The notes under the pieces: model-generated
The model's input: only the letters and a program-made list of their open reading frames with translations
Databases searched by the model: none
Told to the model about the DNA's origin: nothing
Part shown: piece after piece, positions 41,237 to 45,737 of the stretch
Layout of the letters: each line of letters begins with the position of its first letter
How positions within the stretch are numbered: position 1 is the stretch's first letter
NCBI GenBank assembly: GCA_039933315.1
Contig: JBDTOI010000012.1
Coordinates: 1-45,737 of the forward strand
Length of the DNA: 45,737 nt
Source: DASXRU01 sp039933315
Lineage (GTDB): Bacteria; Acidobacteriota; Blastocatellia; Pyrinomonadales; Pyrinomonadaceae
Direction: 5' to 3'
Program-made: the position numbers and the translations under genes

Positions 41237-43384
41237 ATGCGTACCAGAGTATTTCCAGCCACCCTTCTCTCTCTTTTATTGACTCTCTTCGCCAGCAGCA
41301 CGATTGCACGTGCAGCCGATGACACTGAACTCGAATATGACGTGACCGCCCGAGTGGTGCGCGTCAGCTTGATTAAGGGACAGGTCAGCGTCAAACGGCA
41401 GGGCAGTAGTGAATGGGAAACCGCGAAAGTAAACCTGCCGCTGGTCGAAGGCGACACTGTTGCCACTGGCAGCGACGCGCGGGCAGAGATTCAGATTGAC
41501 GCCCGAAACTTCGCGCGGCTCGATGCGGATTCGGTTCTGAAGATCGTTACGCTGCGAGAAGAAGGCATCGCGTTAAGCCTTTCCCGCGGCACCGCGGCCG
41601 TTCGTCTCGCCCGCTTTGATCGAGATCGCGAATACTTTGAGATCGATGCCCCCAGGACCACTGTTGCAGCTGAGAAGAAAGGCCTCTATCGCATAGACGT
41701 GGCGCCCAGCGGCCGCGTGCAAGTCACTGTCCGCGATGACGGCAGAGCGCGAATCTATTCTGAAACCTCCGGCTTCATCGTGCGCGATGGCCATACAGCG
41801 ACCCTGGACTTTTCCACCAGCGAAGAAGGCGACTGGCAATTTGCCCAGGCGCCCGCCAAAGACGGCTGGGATGATTGGGTGACCAATCGCGAAGCGTACC
41901 TGGCAGCGCGCCTGCGCTACGATGATCGAGTTCGTTATTACGATTCCGATCTCTGGGGCGCGGAAGAGCTGGACGCTTACGGTGACTGGGCCTACGTCAA
42001 TGACTATGGTTGGATTTGGCGGCCCCGCGTTACCGTCATCAACAACTACAACAACTGGGCCCCGTATCGCCACGGCTACTGGACCTGGTGCCCGCCTTAT
42101 GGCTGGACCTGGGTAGGCTATGAACCCTGGGGTTGGGCCCCTTATCACTACGGCCGCTGGGTGTATTACAACAACTACTGGGCGTGGTGTCCGCGCGGTC
42201 CAAATCACCGGCGCAGCTGGTGGCGGCCGGCCCTGGTCGCTTTCGTCAACTTTGACTTTGGTTCAAGTTACTGCTGGTATCCACTCTCGTACCATCAGCG
42301 CGATCCCCGTTCCCGTCATTACGGACGAGACGATCGCTTGCGGTCCATGCGGCCAGACGAGCTGGCGAGATTGCGCCGGGTCGATCCCGCTTACTTCCGC
42401 GCGGTCACGTCGCAGCGTGCCGGCCAATTTGGTTCGCCGAACGCACGCCCGCAACCCGCTTCAACTGAATTGGCCAGACGTACCATAGACATGGAGCCCC
42501 TGCGCGGGGATTTGCCTGTCCGGCCTTCCGGCATCCTGGATCGCAGCAATCCCGCCGCCGGGGACAGGCAGGCACGCAATGCTATGGCGCGCCCCGCGCC
42601 AGTCAGCACCTCCATGTTGGAGAGGCCAACGGGAGCAGCTGTACGTCGCCCCGGCGTAGCGCTTGACGAGGAGCTGCGCCGCAGTCGGGTGCTTAATGGT
42701 CGCGAGCTTCTTCGTCCGGCAAACCCTACCGGCGGCGGGAGCAGTAGCAGCAGCGTAGAGTCGGTTACTGGTGCAGTGATGCGGCCGGCCCGTCCGGTGC
42801 GCGAGCCCGGGGTGCGGGATAAAGAGGACAACAACCCTGTCAACTCGTCGCCGGTAGAACGTACCGCGCGTCCGATGGCCAAGCCCGGCGCCCGCATTAA
42901 AGAGGACGATAGCAACCAGGGTAGCCAGGTTGAACGGCCAGCGCGACCCGTGCGCCAACCCGGCACACGCGAGAAACAACCTGATCAGAGTGAAGCGCCC
43001 GCCCGGCCCGCTCGTTCGGAGCCAGCTCCTCGTTACGAACCACCGGCCCGTTCCGAGCCGCCGCCGCAGCGTTCGGAGCCAGCGCCTAGATACGAACCAC
43101 CGGCCCGTTCCGAGCCGCCACCGCAACGTTCGGAACCAGCGCCTAGATACGAACCACCGGCCCGTTCCGAGCCGCCACCGCAACGTTCGGAACCAGCGCC
43201 TCGCTACGAACCACCGGCCCGTTCGGATCCGCCACCGCAGCGTTCGGAGCCAGCACCTCGTTATGAACCACCGGCCCGTTCTGATCCACCACCGGCGCGC
43301 TCAGAGCCTGCGCCGCAACGTTCTGAGCCGACCAAGCCTTCAGAAGATCGGCCTTCACGTGGAGAGAGAAAGAAAGATGGTTAA
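41237..43384 (+). CDS. Secreted FecR-domain protein with a Trp/Tyr-rich (DUF6600-like) region and proline-rich tandem repeats
   Basis: A 715-residue exported protein. I prefer ATG 41237 over 41231 because AAAGGAG then lies eight bases upstream. After the signal peptide, residues about 30-190 form a FecR-like domain (GQVSVKRQGSSEWETAKVNL). Next comes a region packed with Trp, Tyr and Gly (YGWIWRPRV, GYWTWCPPYGWTWVGYEPWG), as in DUF6600. A long low-complexity region then leads to five 19-residue tandem repeats (RSEPAPRYEPPARSEPPPQ, DNA 43013-43297). It ends in a basic tail. An extracellular or outer-surface structural role is likely. The following terminator isolates it from the DUF4214 gene. 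Confidence 0.8.
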   Translation: MRTRVFPATLLSLLLTLFASSTIARAADDTELEYDVTARVVRVSLIKGQVSVKRQGSSEWETAKVNLPLVEGDTVATGSDARAEIQIDARNFARLDADSVLKIVTLREEGIALSLSRGTAAVRLARFDRDREYFEIDAPRTTVAAEKKGLYRIDVAPSGRVQVTVRDDGRARIYSETSGFIVRDGHTATLDFSTSEEGDWQFAQAPAKDGWDDWVTNREAYLAARLRYDDRVRYYDSDLWGAEELDAYGDWAYVNDYGWIWRPRVTVINNYNNWAPYRHGYWTWCPPYGWTWVGYEPWGWAPYHYGRWVYYNNYWAWCPRGPNHRRSWWRPALVAFVNFDFGSSYCWYPLSYHQRDPRSRHYGRDDRLRSMRPDELARLRRVDPAYFRAVTSQRAGQFGSPNARPQPASTELARRTIDMEPLRGDLPVRPSGILDRSNPAAGDRQARNAMARPAPVSTSMLERPTGAAVRRPGVALDEELRRSRVLNGRELLRPANPTGGGSSSSSVESVTGAVMRPARPVREPGVRDKEDNNPVNSSPVERTARPMAKPGARIKEDDSNQGSQVERPARPVRQPGTREKQPDQSEAPARPARSEPAPRYEPPARSEPPPQRSEPAPRYEPPARSEPPPQRSEPAPRYEPPARSEPPPQRSEPAPRYEPPARSDPPPQRSEPAPRYEPPARSDPPPARSEPAPQRSEPTKPSEDRPSRGERKKDG
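43013..43297 (+). repeat. Five tandem 57-base repeats within the FecR-domain gene
   Basis: Each unit encodes RSEPAPRYEPPARSEPPPQ, with Glu-to-Asp changes in the last two units and a final Gln-to-Ala change. The nucleotide copies differ mainly at third positions, so they were probably amplified and then drifted under protein-level selection. Copy number may vary between strains. Confidence 0.9.
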
Positions 43385-43407
43385 GAAAACTTAGCGCCGG
43401 CAAACAG

Positions 43408-43443
43408 ATCGCTGTGGCGGGCAGCCCCTGCCACAGCGATTTT
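43408..43443 (+). terminator. Rho-independent terminator after the FecR-domain gene
   Basis: ATCGCTGTGGC (43408-43418) pairs perfectly with GCCACAGCGAT (43430-43440) and is followed by TTTC. Confidence 0.85.
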
Positions 43444-43483
43444 CTTCCGCGCCAGTCGTGCCAGGAGTTCAAGGAGTTGTCTC

Positions 43484-45694
43484 ATGCATTTTAGAAGAAC
43501 AGGCTTACTCACGTTTTTACTGATTGGCTTCATAGCGCTGGGCGCTTACTTAATTGCGCCTGGCGGTGGTGCTCAAACCCTTCGACCTGATACGAACATC
43601 GAACCGCCGGAAAGAGGATGCAAGGTGGCAGTTCCGCGCGAATGGCTGCGGCAAAGCAATTCGGCCAAGGTATTCGCAGAAGCTGTTAACGCAGATCTAA
43701 AGCCGGACCTGAATCGCGCCCTGGCCACACAGGCAAAGGCAGGCGCCGCGTCTCGTAAGAATGGTTACCAGCCGGCTCGCAATGAGTACGCCAAGGTCTC
43801 GCGTCCGCGCACTCTTGCCAAACAATCACGGCCAATTCCCTCGGCGGCCGGATTTTCCACCCGCGCTTTTTCCCCGGCTTCATCGAGTCCGGCCGCGATG
43901 ACAGGCATCGCCCCGGGCACGCCTCTGAGCCGCATCCTTCATACGTCCCAGTTGAGTCTCAACTCTTTAGCGGGCACTGATGAGCAATTTGTAGATCGCA
44001 ACGGCGATCTGGTGGCAGACGAAAGGACCACTCTGGACGCTGCAGGCGGTTCATTCGATATCGCCGTGGGCCAGTCAGGTACACGGTACGAAGTTTTTTC
44101 CGCCACCCTAAGTGGCTCGCCCACCGGAGTGCTGGTTGCAGCCCTGGATACTAATGGCGATTACGTAGCCAATTCGTCAACCACCTATAACCTTAAAACC
44201 AATTTCGATCTCCCCTCCGCCGCCGCAGTCGTCACCGGCGTCTCCAGCGCGGGCCGCGAGTTCGTGATTGTTTCGTCCAGCGGCTACTACAACGCCGCCA
44301 ATCCGAGCGATCCATTCAACGAGTCTTCGCCTGGCGTGGTTCTCCTGGTACGCGATCCTTCTACGGGTGGATTTGACAGTTCGCGCACACGAAAGCTGGT
44401 GACCGCGGGAGACAACCGCCTCTACCACGCGAACGCCATGGCGCTGCTGCCAAACAATGATCTGCTGATTGCGGATTTTCATTCCGACGAGCTCCGTATC
44501 GTGCGCGATACGGACGGCGACCGGATGCCGGATACGCTGGCGGCGACTCCCTATTACTCATATCGCTTTTCGGATGACGCTCCCCTGGACATCGCAGTAA
44601 ATTCACGCGGCGTCGTCTTCTCCCATTCGTTCGGCGATGACACCATAATGCTTGCGCTCTTTGACGACGATAATGATGGCGATGCTGATCGCGATGAGGT
44701 CATCGTAGAAGGACTCTCACTGGATAATAATCTGCTGCTGCACGGCCTGGTCGTCGATCGCGTCGGCAATGTCTACGTGATCGAGGACGCTGCCGGAAGC
44801 GCTGACAGTGCGGCCGGTGGTGGTAACGGCGGTCCGCCGCGGGTTGACGCTTTTCCGGATGAGAACCTGACCGGCTTTGTCAGGGACGGGAAGATTTTTA
44901 CGCTCGCTGATGACCCCGGCTCGCAGGCATTAACCGGGCTCGCGTTCGGTTACGTGGCTCCAAATCAAATCAATGAGGCCACGGTTTACGTACGCCAGCA
45001 ATACCTGGACTTTCTTAACCGCGAGCCCGACTCAGGAGGCTTCACCTACTGGACCAACGAGATCACGCGGTGTGGTAACGATGTCGCGTGTGTAAACTCG
45101 CGCCGCATCGGCGTCTCCGCGGCGTTCTTCGTGGAAGACGAGTTTCAGCACACCGGCTCGTACGTCCATCGCATTTATCGCGCTTCGTTCGGACGCCGGC
45201 CGACTTATGCGGAATTTGTCTCCGATCGCAGTCGTGTCATCGGTGGCGCGGATTTGGAAGCCCGCAAGCAGACCTTCGCGGTAGATTGGGTTGGCCGCTC
45301 AGCGTTTCAGCAGATCTATCCGGTTACCATGACGCCGGAACAGTTTGTGAACAAACTCTTTGACATGGCCGGCTTGACGCCCTTTACGAGCCAACGGCAA
45401 CAACTCGCCAATGATATGCATGGCGGCAAGACCAGAGCGCAGGTCCTGCGTGAAGTGATCGAGATCGCCGCATTCAAGACTCGCGAATACAATCCTGCGT
45501 TCGTGTTGATGCAATACTTCGGCTATCTGAAACGCGAGGCAGAGCAGGGTGGGTATGATTTCTGGCTTAACGTTTTGAATAACCGCGAGCCAAACAACTA
45601 CCGCGGGATGGTGTGTTCGTTTATTACTTCGCGCGAGTATCAGGAAAGATTTGGCATGAGCCTTCAGCGCAGCAACGCGGATTGTGGCTTGTAG
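43484..45694 (+). CDS. Secreted protein with beta-propeller-like repeats, Asp-rich calcium-binding-like motifs and DUF4214 domains
   Basis: A 736-residue exported protein (signal segment about residues 8-28). The central part (about residues 155-480) looks like a repetitive beta-propeller, with Asp-rich loops DRNGDLVADERT, DTDGDRMPDTL and DDDNDGDADRDEV similar to calcium-binding EF-hand or thrombospondin-type-3 loops. The C-terminal 240 residues contain two DUF4214 units (YVRQQYLDFLNREPDSGGFT and LMQYFGYLKREAEQGGYDFW). DUF4214 occurs in surface and S-layer-associated proteins. AAGGAG precedes the ATG. A hairpin overlapping the stop probably ends transcription. The ligand is unknown. Confidence 0.85.
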   Translation: MHFRRTGLLTFLLIGFIALGAYLIAPGGGAQTLRPDTNIEPPERGCKVAVPREWLRQSNSAKVFAEAVNADLKPDLNRALATQAKAGAASRKNGYQPARNEYAKVSRPRTLAKQSRPIPSAAGFSTRAFSPASSSPAAMTGIAPGTPLSRILHTSQLSLNSLAGTDEQFVDRNGDLVADERTTLDAAGGSFDIAVGQSGTRYEVFSATLSGSPTGVLVAALDTNGDYVANSSTTYNLKTNFDLPSAAAVVTGVSSAGREFVIVSSSGYYNAANPSDPFNESSPGVVLLVRDPSTGGFDSSRTRKLVTAGDNRLYHANAMALLPNNDLLIADFHSDELRIVRDTDGDRMPDTLAATPYYSYRFSDDAPLDIAVNSRGVVFSHSFGDDTIMLALFDDDNDGDADRDEVIVEGLSLDNNLLLHGLVVDRVGNVYVIEDAAGSADSAAGGGNGGPPRVDAFPDENLTGFVRDGKIFTLADDPGSQALTGLAFGYVAPNQINEATVYVRQQYLDFLNREPDSGGFTYWTNEITRCGNDVACVNSRRIGVSAAFFVEDEFQHTGSYVHRIYRASFGRRPTYAEFVSDRSRVIGGADLEARKQTFAVDWVGRSAFQQIYPVTMTPEQFVNKLFDMAGLTPFTSQRQQLANDMHGGKTRAQVLREVIEIAAFKTREYNPAFVLMQYFGYLKREAEQGGYDFWLNVLNNREPNNYRGMVCSFITSREYQERFGMSLQRSNADCGL

Positions 45695-45718
45695 GGGCGT
45701 CCCTCCGTGGGCGCCCCT
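45693..45718 (+). terminator. Hairpin overlapping the DUF4214 gene stop codon
   Basis: AGGGGCG (45693-45699) pairs with CGCCCCT (45712-45718), with an inner CCC/GGG stem, followed by AAAA. It includes the TAG stop. The absence of a T tract makes it a weak plus-strand terminator. It also resembles a dispersed repeat. Confidence 0.5.
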
Positions 45719-45737
45719 AAAATCGTGAAACAGGGGC

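Noticed and set aside
41561..42208. Minus-strand frames opposite the FecR-domain gene
   Set aside because: Their low-complexity composition mirrors the Trp/Tyr and proline-rich coding strand, and there is no independent evidence of translation.
43013..43297. CRISPR-like array in the right part of the window
   Set aside because: The repeats are 57-base in-frame coding units without spacers. No cas gene or direct-repeat/spacer pattern is present anywhere in the window.

Overview
The window is about 45.7 kb of a chromosome from a moderately high-GC bacterium, most likely an Acidobacteriota of the Blastocatellia/Pyrinomonadales type. This is inferred from gene content: a fused alpha/beta ketoacid dehydrogenase E1, a secreted DUF4214 protein, a FecR plus Trp/Tyr-rich (DUF6600-like) protein, an RskA-type sigma/anti-sigma pair, and many short dispersed hairpin repeats between genes. 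No database search was possible, so family names rest on motifs I could read.

Layout. Positions 1-650 hold the start of a C5 cytosine DNA methyltransferase, cut by the window edge, behind a small ribbon-helix-helix-like gene (minus strand). Positions 1085-3671 hold a small zinc-ribbon membrane protein, phenylalanine 4-hydroxylase with an elaborate 5' leader, a decayed heavy-metal ATPase remnant and a SAP-like protein. Positions 3695-13169 (minus) carry a class A penicillin-binding protein, an exported truncated hemoglobin, an ECF sigma factor with its anti-sigma factor, a 5'-nucleotidase, a GT39-like glycosyltransferase and a flippase-like membrane protein. Positions 13479-18616 (plus) carry acyl-CoA dehydrogenase, a TPR protein, the fused E1 and a soluble histidine kinase. 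Positions 18891-24336 carry a secreted RskA-like protein, a trypsin-like protease with TPRs and a pair of M16 peptidases. Positions 24798-28972 carry transketolase, toxin-antitoxin remnants, a GNAT-like protein and a polysaccharide deacetylase. Positions 29222-36219 (minus) carry DUF5990, DNA-3-methyladenine glycosylase I, a MASE1 hybrid kinase, a cupin, a DUF4242 protein, an exported protein, RNase PH and glutamate racemase. A complete tmRNA gene lies at 36299-36695. The right end carries an MBL-fold hydrolase, an AmmeMemoRadiSam-type radical SAM enzyme, a lipoprotein and large secreted proteins.

The most striking element is the leader of the phenylalanine hydroxylase gene (1504-1732). It has a consensus-like promoter, a Shine-Dalgarno sequence, a 34-codon reading frame containing YRYYYYG, three alternative RNA pairings and a terminator hairpin just before the gene. 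All the parts of a ribosome-mediated tyrosine attenuator are present. It would switch the hydroxylase on when tyrosine is scarce, so the enzyme would serve tyrosine synthesis. I know of no described attenuator of this kind for this gene.

A second theme is genome sculpting by small inverted-repeat elements. Several sit on gene boundaries: at the start of glutamate racemase, directly upstream of the MBL-fold and glycosylase starts, and inside an antitoxin-like gene. They appear to have replaced or displaced 5' ends and created misleading upstream start codons.
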